A stretch of DNA of 33,584 nucleotides from Candidatus Poseidonia sp. (GTDB lineage Archaea; Thermoplasmatota; Poseidoniia; Poseidoniales; Poseidoniaceae): NCBI GenBank assembly GCA_029250625.1, contig JAQXEX010000029.1, positions 1 through 33,584 on the forward strand. Reading direction: 5' to 3'. A program made the position numbers and the translations under genes. The notes under the pieces were generated by a model, which saw only the letters and a list, made by a program, of their open reading frames with translations, ran no database searches and was not told the origin of the DNA. This document shows positions 23,058-30,360 of this stretch, piece by piece (within the stretch, counting starts at the first letter, position 1; every line of letters starts with the position of its first letter).

Positions 23058-23621
23058 TCAGTCTAAGTTTTCGTCGCCGGGTGGGACGCGACTGGCATGA
23101 TTGAGAGCAAAGCCTGCTGCGATAAAAGCGATGGTGACGGAATAAACTCCAACATCTATCCATCCGCTGTGGTTGATTCCAAACCACAAGTAGAACACAA
23201 GTCCCAAAAGAAGACACCATGCAGACATCGTTCGTTGTCCACCGCCAACCGATGGGTCAGCAAGAGCAGTCCATGTGTCGTTGACAATCAAGGAAGTAGC
23301 CCATTGGGAAACTCCTCTTGTTTCGTTGATGGCTTTCATCCCAAATCCGACCATTACAAGGCAAATTGCGATGAAGATCGTGTCGCCGAGGGGTTCATAG
23401 TGGAATCCATCGATAGCGGATCCGAATGCAGGATTTGTTGCTTCAAAGGTGAACAACCCTCCCCAAGAGACGTGCTGGAATGGTGTTGCCAGTGAGAACA
23501 TGTTCAATACAGCCATTAACAAGCCCCACAATCCAATTGTGACAATGAAATTTGCCCATACCGGAGAAGGTCCAGAGGCTGAAGTTTGTGCGGCCGCATC
23601 GGATGATTCGCCGTTGGTCAT
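23058..23621 (-). CDS. Integral membrane protein of unknown function
   Basis: This predicted 187-residue protein starts at ATG 23621; the longer frame begins with a TTG at 23666 and adds a hydrophobic but unsupported extension. After a polar Ser/Ala/Asp-rich N-terminus there are four or five membrane helices. They include VWANFIVTIGLWGLLMAVLN, PLGDTIFIAICLVMVGFGM, MSAWCLLLGLVFYLWFGI and WIDVGVYSVTIAFIAAGFAL. I recognise no family. It converges with the glycosyltransferase, one base between the stops, and follows orc1/cdc6 on the same strand after about 90 bp. A DNA or replication role is not suggested by its sequence. Confidence 0.7.
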   Translation of the reverse strand: MTNGESSDAAAQTSASGPSPVWANFIVTIGLWGLLMAVLNMFSLATPFQHVSWGGLFTFEATNPAFGSAIDGFHYEPLGDTIFIAICLVMVGFGMKAINETRGVSQWATSLIVNDTWTALADPSVGGGQRTMSAWCLLLGLVFYLWFGINHSGWIDVGVYSVTIAFIAAGFALNHASRVPPGDENLD

Positions 23622-23708
23622 ATCTACGCCGACCGGCGAGGCGGATATAAGAACACCGAAAAACAATCTACCTTGAATTTGGATTCATACAGTCAATCTG
23701 ACGAATGC

Positions 23709-24950
23709 TCAAAGAGCCGATTGATGACGATAGGACGCAGAAAATACCGCTCCCATTTCGGCTTCTGACTCGGTCATGATGTGGGGCGCATCAATGTTCT
23801 TAGGGACGCAAGATGTGATTTCCTTCGAACGGCCATAGCGTCCTTTACTAACGGTACGTGCTGTAATCAACCCGAGCATGTCAAGATTGGAAATCAAGCC
23901 GGAAATTCTCCGTTGCGTGAGTGCGTGTTGATTAATGTGCAAGCATGCTTGCCTGTAGATGTCGTATACCTGTCCGGTCTGGACGTTACGAAGACCGTTC
24001 TTTTCATTGATCAGCACGGCAGCCAAGACCAGTTTCTGTTGACTCGGCAGGGAGGAGATGACCGGTGTGATTTGGTCTGCTTCAATCTGGCTTTGAGCGG
24101 TTCTTACATGCCCTTGGGTTACGATTGCTTCACCTTCTTGTTCAGCCTTCTCAGTAGAAATTCGTAGCAGGTCAAGAGCACATCGAGCATCACCGTGCTC
24201 CTGTGCTGCGAGGGCTGCGCAAAGTTCGATAACGCCCGGTTGTAACACGCTCTCTTGAAGTCCTTCTTGGGAACGTTGTCGGAGAATGTCTTGGAGTTGT
24301 TCTGCGTCGTAAGGCCGGAACAGTACGTCGAGTTGGCCCAAGCGAGAGCGAACACGAGGGTCAAGGAAATCCGTGAATTTCAAATCGTTTGAGATTCCGA
24401 TGACACATGCTCGTGCGTTCTTGAGCGAAGAATTCAAACTTGTCAGGTTGTACAACAAATCGTCTCCTACCTTACGAACCAAATGATCGATTTCATCAAG
24501 GACGATGATGAAGACGCCTCCTCGTGCATCCATTCTGCGGACGAGTTCACTGAATACACGGTCGGTCGGCCATCCAGTAAATGGAATCTCGTCTTGCTCG
24601 TAATCCTCAAGAAGAGAATTACCAATGTGACTCAATACTCGGTATTGTGTGTCAATTTGCCGGCAGTTGACGATGACCGGATGGACTTTTCTTCCGATGG
24701 TCTCGCCCTTTGCCTTGAGGTGATGACAGACATAGCTTGTCACAGCCGTTTTGCCAGCACCAGTCACACCATACAGCGTCATGTTTGATGGAATATGTCC
24801 CTTGAGCGCTTCCCATAGATTGTATGAAATTTTTTCAATTTCTTCGGTCCGATGCGGCAGAAGACTGGGGCGGAAATCATGCCGAAGAATCTCTTTATTT
24901 CGGAACAACGTTTTCCGGGTCATGAACTTGTCGAAGATGTTCTTCTCCAT
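23709..24950 (-). CDS. cdc6: Orc1/Cdc6 replication initiator
   Basis: This 413-residue AAA+ protein has Walker A GVTGAGKT (61-68) and Walker B FIIVLDEIDHL (147-157). The sensor 1 region is ACVIGISNDLKFTDFLDPRVRSRL, and the arginine-finger/sensor 2 region HGDARCALDLLRIS. A C-terminal winged-helix domain (about 320-400, with QRRISGLISNLDMLGLITA) binds origin recognition boxes. It is the archaeal counterpart of eukaryotic Orc1 and Cdc6, loading MCM at origins. Length is normal. The start at 24950 has a GGGGGAG stretch 7 bases upstream; ATG 24923 is an alternative. The upstream region has GAGTC repeats, and the best origin-box match in the window is about 6 kb away at 17940. Confidence 0.95.
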   Translation of the reverse strand: MEKNIFDKFMTRKTLFRNKEILRHDFRPSLLPHRTEEIEKISYNLWEALKGHIPSNMTLYGVTGAGKTAVTSYVCHHLKAKGETIGRKVHPVIVNCRQIDTQYRVLSHIGNSLLEDYEQDEIPFTGWPTDRVFSELVRRMDARGGVFIIVLDEIDHLVRKVGDDLLYNLTSLNSSLKNARACVIGISNDLKFTDFLDPRVRSRLGQLDVLFRPYDAEQLQDILRQRSQEGLQESVLQPGVIELCAALAAQEHGDARCALDLLRISTEKAEQEGEAIVTQGHVRTAQSQIEADQITPVISSLPSQQKLVLAAVLINEKNGLRNVQTGQVYDIYRQACLHINQHALTQRRISGLISNLDMLGLITARTVSKGRYGRSKEITSCVPKNIDAPHIMTESEAEMGAVFSASYRHQSAL

Positions 24951-24983
24951 TCAATTTCTCCCCCTATTTATAGCAACATGCAA

Positions 24984-25041
24984 GGAGTCCGTAAATGACT
25001 CCGTGCCGTATTCGCCATGAGTCCGAGTCCCCCTTATATGC
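24984..25041 (-). promoter_or_regulatory. Promoter region of orc1/cdc6 with GAGTC half-site cluster
   Basis: A perfect inverted repeat GGAGTC-7-GACTCC (24984-25002) and two tandem GAGTCC copies (25019-25030) put four related half-sites in 47 bp. They lie between a TATA-like CATATAAG (minus strand, about 25034-25041) and the orc1/cdc6 start. A second TATA-like sequence (CTATAAATA, minus strand) sits only ~15 bp from the start codon. The arrangement suggests a repressor or Orc1 autoregulation; function inferred. The gap contains no reading frame of note. Confidence 0.5.
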
Positions 25042-25153
25042 CTGTCCACTACAACCATTGGAAGGCGCTTATTTTAGAACAAGACAACGGCGAAGTTTAG
25101 CATATAAAGATTCAATGATTTCGGAAAAAAGAACAATTTTTTCCCAGAGAGAA

Positions 25154-25966
25154 TTATACATCCTCCAAACGGAAAATTACCCATTCGCCGTTTTCCCAAT
25201 TCAGTCGTGTTCCGTCTGAAATGTGACTCACATGCGGTGGATGTTCTGGAATGGAATCGCTGAGGACTTTGGGATGGTTTGTTGCATCATCAACAAATGT
25301 GTGTGTAATGATGAGAGGAGTTGAGCATCGTTGCGCCAACGCTTCGATATCCTTTGGCTTGTGATGGTGTGTTGAAGGCACCCAATCGGGAAAACCCATC
25401 TCAAGGATTGCGATGTTTGACCGCTCAATGGCGTCGTACAGTGTGTCGCATGGACCCGAGTCACCGCTGTGAACAAAGGTTACGCCGTCAGCGTTCTCAA
25501 ATCGATAACCGTACGGGTCAACTGCATCGTCGTGGTTGACTTCAAATCGTTCCCATGACCAGCCATCATCGGTTGTACCGACGGCGTCTTCAACCCATTC
25601 GACCGTTTCAAGAATGCTTTCAAGTGACCCAGGGAATGCAAGGTGGCAGAGTTCGGTTAACCGTACTTTGACGGAGGGTGAACCCATCACGCGCAAGGGT
25701 AGCGCCCCTTCACGATCAGAGATGTACTTCCGCTCAAGAAGGAGGAACGGGAACCCAAACACATGGTCTCCGTGTATGTGGGTAATGAATACGGATTCAA
25801 TGTCTGAAACTGGAATCCCTGCTCTTCGCAAGCTGGCCAATGCAGTTGGTGGTGCGTCGATGATGTGCTTTCCGTCAAACACAGAAAACGAGTGATGTCG
25901 CCCGTTGGGGAGAAAGGCATTACCCGTCCCGAGAACATCAATGCGGGGGGTCATATCCAACGCCAT
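25154..25966 (-). CDS. Metallo-beta-lactamase-fold hydrolase, RNase Z-like
   Basis: This 270-residue protein has the metal-binding motif THIHGDHVFG (H63, H65, D67, H68). Further ligands are likely in FVHSGDSG and at LIITHTFVDDA. The N-terminus (IDVLGTGNAFLPNGRHHSF) resembles the RNase Z / ElaC and related phosphodiesterase group. RNase Z trims tRNA 3' ends; related enzymes hydrolyse cyclic nucleotides or other phosphodiesters. The typical flexible arm of RNase Z is not obvious, so the substrate stays open. Start at ATG 25966, with ATG 25954 possible. It diverges from the flavin reductase across about 130 bp and precedes orc1/cdc6 on the same strand. Confidence 0.85.
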   Translation of the reverse strand: MALDMTPRIDVLGTGNAFLPNGRHHSFSVFDGKHIIDAPPTALASLRRAGIPVSDIESVFITHIHGDHVFGFPFLLLERKYISDREGALPLRVMGSPSVKVRLTELCHLAFPGSLESILETVEWVEDAVGTTDDGWSWERFEVNHDDAVDPYGYRFENADGVTFVHSGDSGPCDTLYDAIERSNIAILEMGFPDWVPSTHHHKPKDIEALAQRCSTPLIITHTFVDDATNHPKVLSDSIPEHPPHVSHISDGTRLNWENGEWVIFRLEDV

Positions 25967-26046
25967 GCACTTTTCCTTCTTTTCCCCATCGGTCGGTTCC
26001 CGTGGATTTGAATATGCGATGTGAGGTTACACGAACGATGATATAG

Positions 26047-26090
26047 CCCACATCAGTGGGAAAATCATCGGCCTCTTGAGGCTGAGGTGA
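26047..26090 (+). promoter_or_regulatory. Leader of the flavin reductase gene: inverted repeat and Shine-Dalgarno
   Basis: CCCAC-ATCA-GTGGG (26047-26060) is a perfect 5-bp inverted repeat just after a TATA-like GATATAGC. GAGGTGA at 26084-26090 lies 4 bases before ATG 26095 and fixes that start. Confidence 0.45.
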
Positions 26091-26094
26091 GCGC

Positions 26095-27348
26095 ATGGGT
26101 GAGAACTGGTCAGCAAAAAATCCGTACATGACAAAAATTACAGAGAATTACATTCTCAACGGGGAAGGTTCCCGCAAAGAAACCCGTCACGTGGTCTTCG
26201 AATTGGGTGATTCCGGCTTGGATTACAAAGTCGGAGACGCATTGGGTGTCTTGGCTGAAAACCCCCCACACATTGTGGACGAAATCATTGAAGCCCAAGG
26301 ATGGGACCGAGACCATGCTGTAACCACACACAACGGGGACCGTTCCCTGTACGACGCACTCAAGAAGGACTTTGAAGTTCATCTTGCCAATAAGAAGTTC
26401 GTTCAGTCCTTGGCTGCAAAGGTGGTATCAAGTGGGATGAACATTTCCATGAGCATCGTTTCACGAACCAGGAACCAATCATCCTGGACTTCATCAACCG
26501 ATGAACAACTCCCGCCTTCCCTACAAGCCTCAGTTCCATCGGACGACCCAAGCGACCAAATCGCAGCAATTACCGTCGACCCAAAGTCCATTGAAGATTA
26601 CCTATGGACTCGAGATTATGTTGATATCATGCGAGAGTTTGATGTCAAGTATTCTCCAGAAGAATTCTTGGACCTTGCAGATCGGTTGAAGCCACGCCTC
26701 TATTCCATTGCATCATCTCATGATGCCCATCCAGGATACGTTGAACTTACCGTCGGTATTGTTCGGTTTGAATACAACAACCGTCCTCGTGGTGGATTGT
26801 GTACTCAATTCATGGCCGATGAAATCGATACATCTGGCGCTCCTATCGGGGTGTTTATGTCTCCCACAAAGTCGTTTATTCTGCCCGAAGACAAGGATGT
26901 CGACATCATTATGGTAGGGCCCGGGACCGGTATTGCTCCATTCCGTGCATTCATGGAACAGCGGGTCTTTGACGGTGGCAAGGGTAAGAACTGGCTGTTC
27001 TTTGGTGACCAATCATCAAAGACAGAATTTTACTACAAAGATACGATTGAAACATGGATGGATGAGGGAGACCTGTACCGGTTCACGACCGCTTGGTCAC
27101 GAGACCAAGAGGAAAAAATCTACGTCCAACATCGCTTGAAAGAACACGGTGCAGAAGTTTGGGAATGGTTTGAGCGTGGAGCGTATTTCTACATCTGTGG
27201 CGATAAGAAATACATGGCAAAAGATGTCCACAAGGCGCTCATCGATATTGCAATCGAACACGGCGGCATGTCGGAAGCAGATGCCACTCACTTTATTGAG
27301 AAAACCATGATGAAAGAACAGAAGCGCTACCTTCGTGACGTTTACTGA
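26095..27348 (+). CDS. CysJ-type FAD/NADP(H) reductase without flavodoxin domain
   Basis: This 417-residue protein corresponds to the ferredoxin-NADP reductase half of sulfite reductase flavoprotein CysJ. PRLYSIASS binds FAD, RGGLCTQFMAD is the second FAD loop, GPGTGIAPFRAF binds NADP pyrophosphate, and FFGDQSSKTEFYY, YICGDKKYMAKDVHKAL and the terminal RYLRDVY match CysJ. The N-terminal part (about 15-180) contains the connecting domain, as shown by LGVLAENPP. No flavodoxin domain is encoded directly upstream, so electrons would pass to an external carrier or enzyme. It may serve sulfite reductase or another oxygenase; BoxA, the reductase of BoxB, also carries an FNR module, but linkage to the BoxB gene here is only speculative. 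Confidence 0.88.
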   Translation: MGENWSAKNPYMTKITENYILNGEGSRKETRHVVFELGDSGLDYKVGDALGVLAENPPHIVDEIIEAQGWDRDHAVTTHNGDRSLYDALKKDFEVHLANKKFVQSLAAKVVSSGMNISMSIVSRTRNQSSWTSSTDEQLPPSLQASVPSDDPSDQIAAITVDPKSIEDYLWTRDYVDIMREFDVKYSPEEFLDLADRLKPRLYSIASSHDAHPGYVELTVGIVRFEYNNRPRGGLCTQFMADEIDTSGAPIGVFMSPTKSFILPEDKDVDIIMVGPGTGIAPFRAFMEQRVFDGGKGKNWLFFGDQSSKTEFYYKDTIETWMDEGDLYRFTTAWSRDQEEKIYVQHRLKEHGAEVWEWFERGAYFYICGDKKYMAKDVHKALIDIAIEHGGMSEADATHFIEKTMMKEQKRYLRDVY

Positions 27349-27350
27349 TC

Positions 27351-27815
27351 CTACTGCATCGGCAACGGGACGCTTACAACAGGCACACCCGCTCCATTCG
27401 CTATGGCTTCCATGTGCTTGGTCCATACCGAATCAGGGCCGGGGAAGGCCAACATGTGCGTTGAGTGTTTAATCATTCGATGGCCGAGGTCAGCAACCGC
27501 TTCTGGTCGGCCCGTATCCTCGGCTTGCGAAGGGCGAGGAGCGTCCCATGCTTCGGTAAAAATAGCCAGGGGAATGTTGTTGTTATCCGCCCAACGCTCG
27601 GCGAGATAATCGACTCCACTTGCGCCACCCAGTATGACCACATCGGGATACCCATTGTAGCGCACCCAAGTGTCCAATTCGTCCTCTAGAAATCCATAGT
27701 CATAGAATTTAGAATTCCCACAGATCACCAAATTGATGACCTTTCCATCGTTGTTCAAATCTTTCCCAGCGAGTTGCTGAAGCACTTCGCTGCCGGTCAT
27801 CGTTGTTCGGCTCAT
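27351..27815 (-). CDS. SLOG-family (YspA/DUF2493-like) nucleotide-binding protein
   Basis: This 154-residue protein shows VINLVICGNSKFYDYGFLED, then PDVVILGGASGVDYLAERWA. GGA-x-GVD is the phosphate-binding signature of the SLOG superfamily seen in YspA-like proteins. Later residues HMLAFPGPDSVWTKHM match the second conserved strand. SLOG proteins bind nucleotides or their derivatives and often act in nucleotide signalling or stress defence; no specific activity is known for this subgroup. A DLNNDGKV segment near residue 19 resembles a calcium loop but is probably coincidental. It converges with the flavin reductase (2 bp between stops) and diverges from the biotin carboxylase. It stands alone, with no obvious partner. 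Confidence 0.75.
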   Translation of the reverse strand: MSRTTMTGSEVLQQLAGKDLNNDGKVINLVICGNSKFYDYGFLEDELDTWVRYNGYPDVVILGGASGVDYLAERWADNNNIPLAIFTEAWDAPRPSQAEDTGRPEAVADLGHRMIKHSTHMLAFPGPDSVWTKHMEAIANGAGVPVVSVPLPMQ

Positions 27816-28046
27816 AAATTTAGATGGGGGTAAGAGGATATGAATGTTCGTACGAAATTAGACGAAAAATACGAAATCCAGGTAAAACTTACCGGAAAAA
27901 AGACACATAATTTCCATATTTTCTATGATGTGGACGAAACCGAAATAAAAAGAAGGTTATCCGTAAGAAGGGAACTCGCTGGATATCACCGCCAACCAAC
28001 TCGTTTGACCGCTTTGCTCATAGGATACTTCGGTCGCCACACCAAC
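27816..28046 (+). promoter_or_regulatory. 230-bp divergent region upstream of biotin carboxylase
   Basis: This gap is A/T-rich and codon-poor. It holds five CGAAA pentamers at 27853, 27863, 27872, 27935 and 27941 and a repeated TACGAAAT. It stays open in the biotin carboxylase frame back to 27840, but the implied N-terminal extension has no counterpart in the family and uses codons such as ATA, AGA and AGG freely. I read it as regulatory. Confidence 0.4.
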
Positions 28047-29387
28047 ATGGGATTCAAACGGGTCTTGATTGCAAATCGTGGTGAAATCGCTCTGCGGATT
28101 CTCCGAACACTCCGCGACATGGGCATAGAAGTAGCCATCATTCATGGTAGAGAGGACCGTTTGTCCCTCCCGGTACGCATGGCTGACATTGCTTACCCAA
28201 ACTACAGAACGAACCCTCTCGACTCGTATTTGGACATAGAATCCGTGATTCAAGCCGCTAAAGAATTGAAATGCGATGCAATCCACCCCGGATACGGCTT
28301 TCTTGCAGAAAATGCAACGTTTGTGGCTCGCCTCGAAGAGGAAGGAATCACCTTCATCGGCCCTTCTTCAGATGTAATTACCCTTCTTGGTGATAAAATT
28401 CAAGCAAGGGCGGCCATGGAAGAAGCAGGCCTCCCCACTGCAAAAGGCTCTTCTGAACCAATCGCCAGTGCTGATGTCGCGCGAGAACTTGCAAGCGACA
28501 TTGGATATCCGGTGATCATCAAAGCAGCAGCAGGAGGCGGAGGGATTGGTATGCAAATTGTTGAGCAAGCCGATGAGTTTGAAGGAGCCTTGAAGTTGTG
28601 CCAGTCAAGGGCTCGTTCGGCTTTTGGAGACGACCGAGTCTTTGTGGAAAAATACATTCTCGGAGCGCAGCATGTTGAGTTTCAGGTCTTGGCTGACGGT
28701 AAAAAGGCCATTCATTTCGGAGAGCGATTTTGTTCCATTCAACGCCGCCACCAAAAATTGGTCGAAGAAGGACCATGGCTTGATGATGCGAAGCGTTCTG
28801 AAATCGGAGAATTGGTTTGCCGTGGCGCAGAAGCAGTTGGTTACAAGGGCCTCGCTACCTTTGAATTCCTTCGTGATGCGAATGGAGACTTCTATTTCCT
28901 TGAGGTCAATCCTCGTGTCCAGGTTGAGCACACGGTCACTGAATTACTCACCGGTTACAATCTGGTTGAACTGGGAGTTCGAGTTGCCCAAGGGGAAGCA
29001 TTGCCTCTTTCTCAAGAAGACATTGCATGGAGAGGGCATGCTATCCAGTGCCGTTTGAATGCTGAAGACCCCCGTGAATTTATCCCAAGTCCAGGACGAT
29101 TGTGGGAATGTCATTTCCCTAGTGGGTTTGGAATACGGTGCGATACTCATGCTCATGCCGGTTACGAGATGCCGGGTTGTTTTGACTCACTGCTCGCCAA
29201 ACTCTTGGTATGGGGCCACGACCGAGATGACGCCGTTCGTCGTATGAGGACAGCCCTTGATGAGACCGTCATCACCGGAGTTGAACATTTGATTCCACTG
29301 CACCGCAGAATCATGGATGAACCCGATTTCATCAGTGGGAACATCACCATTCAATACATCGACATGCACCAAGAGCTGTTGGGTTAA
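28047..29387 (+). CDS. Biotin carboxylase subunit (acetyl/propionyl-CoA or pyruvate carboxylase type)
   Basis: The predicted 446-residue subunit starts at ATG 28047 (MGFKRVLIANRGEIALRILR). ATP-grasp motifs are KAAAGGGGIGMQIV and EVNPRVQVEHTVTE, with HFGERFCSIQRRHQKL and CDAIHPGYGFLAENATF matching AccC. It carboxylates biotin on a carrier protein using ATP and bicarbonate. It lacks a biotin-carrier domain, and no carrier or carboxyltransferase gene lies in the window. The complex is therefore completed elsewhere. The PfkB gene follows 37 bp on. In archaea such subunits serve acetyl/propionyl-CoA carboxylase or the two-subunit pyruvate carboxylase; the sequence alone does not choose. Confidence 0.93.
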   Translation: MGFKRVLIANRGEIALRILRTLRDMGIEVAIIHGREDRLSLPVRMADIAYPNYRTNPLDSYLDIESVIQAAKELKCDAIHPGYGFLAENATFVARLEEEGITFIGPSSDVITLLGDKIQARAAMEEAGLPTAKGSSEPIASADVARELASDIGYPVIIKAAAGGGGIGMQIVEQADEFEGALKLCQSRARSAFGDDRVFVEKYILGAQHVEFQVLADGKKAIHFGERFCSIQRRHQKLVEEGPWLDDAKRSEIGELVCRGAEAVGYKGLATFEFLRDANGDFYFLEVNPRVQVEHTVTELLTGYNLVELGVRVAQGEALPLSQEDIAWRGHAIQCRLNAEDPREFIPSPGRLWECHFPSGFGIRCDTHAHAGYEMPGCFDSLLAKLLVWGHDRDDAVRRMRTALDETVITGVEHLIPLHRRIMDEPDFISGNITIQYIDMHQELLG

Positions 29388-29430
29388 CCGTCATCGGTAA
29401 TACCATCAATCCCCTTCCTTTGGGATGGGC

Positions 29431-30357
29431 ATGAGCGTCCTCGTCGTCGGTAGTTTAGCATACGATTCAGTCGAATCCCCAGAAGGGTCGGTGAGTGAGG
29501 CTCTCGGCGGTTCAGCAACCTACGCAGGTCTTGCTTGTCAATTTCATTTGGACCGCATGCAACGTTCTTCTGCTGCGCTTGTTGGTGTTGTTGGCGAGGA
29601 TTTTGACCCACAGGACCGCACAATACTAAGCGACGCAGGGCTGAATCTAACGGGGATTCAAGTTGCTCCGGGAAAGACGTTCAGGTGGGAAGGAAGTTAT
29701 CACGGCTCCATGGCTGAAGCGGTGACCAAAGCAACGCATCTCAATGTGTTTGAACATTTTAAGCCCGAGATTGCGACCCCACTCTCAACACCTTCAATCG
29801 TCTTCTGTGCAAATCTACATCCGGGGATTCAGGCTTCAGTCATGGACCAAACATCGCCCCAAAGGTTGACCATGTTGGATTCAATGAACCTGTGGATCGA
29901 GATCGCTCAACCGGAATTGCTGAAAGTTATGCACCGATCTGACGTGGTTATCATCAACGATGGAGAAGTGAGGATGTTGGCGGGAGATGACAATATTGTA
30001 CGAGCCATGAACACCTTGGCGAAGGAAACTTCCACGTCGACTTTGGTGGTCAAGAGAGGCGAGCACGGTGTACTTGCTCTCCACAACGGCCAGTGGATTT
30101 CGCTCCCTGCATATCCAACAGCAGACATCACTGACCCTACGGGATGCGGTGATAGTTTTGCAGGATCTCTAGCAGCGCATTTGTCCCTCAATGAAGGACC
30201 TGTGACCTTGTCTGAACTCAAGCAAGGACTTGCTATTGCTACCGTTACGGCAAGTTTCACTCTGATGAGTTTTGGAACTGAAGCTCTATGCAAGTTGACG
30301 ACCGAGCAATTTGAACAACGACTCGCAGATTACGCCGGCATGATTGAACTATCATGA
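29431..30357 (+). CDS. PfkB-family carbohydrate kinase
   Basis: This 308-residue protein begins at ATG 29431 (MSVLVVGSLAYDSVE); ATG 29425 is also possible. It has the N-terminal EALGGSATYAGLA glycine motif and the C-terminal ADITDPTGCGDSFAG, whose Asp is the catalytic base and whose Gly residues form the anion hole. The usual DTxGAGD is DPTGCGD. The family phosphorylates sugars and nucleosides such as ribose, adenosine or fructose derivatives. VVIINDGEVRMLAGDD and TLVVKRGEHGV are further expected strands. It converges with the Pro/Glu-rich membrane protein. Substrate unknown. Confidence 0.88.
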   Translation: MSVLVVGSLAYDSVESPEGSVSEALGGSATYAGLACQFHLDRMQRSSAALVGVVGEDFDPQDRTILSDAGLNLTGIQVAPGKTFRWEGSYHGSMAEAVTKATHLNVFEHFKPEIATPLSTPSIVFCANLHPGIQASVMDQTSPQRLTMLDSMNLWIEIAQPELLKVMHRSDVVIINDGEVRMLAGDDNIVRAMNTLAKETSTSTLVVKRGEHGVLALHNGQWISLPAYPTADITDPTGCGDSFAGSLAAHLSLNEGPVTLSELKQGLAIATVTASFTLMSFGTEALCKLTTEQFEQRLADYAGMIELS

Positions 30358-30360
30358 CGC

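Noticed and set aside
27351-27815. Calcium-binding or dockerin-like repeat (DLNNDGKV) in the SLOG protein
   Set aside because: Only one partial loop is present at the domain's N-terminal edge and the acidic spacing is incomplete after the glycine.
27840-28046. N-terminal extension of the biotin carboxylase
   Set aside because: The canonical family start is at 28047, the extension has no family counterpart, and its codon choice differs from that of the gene body.
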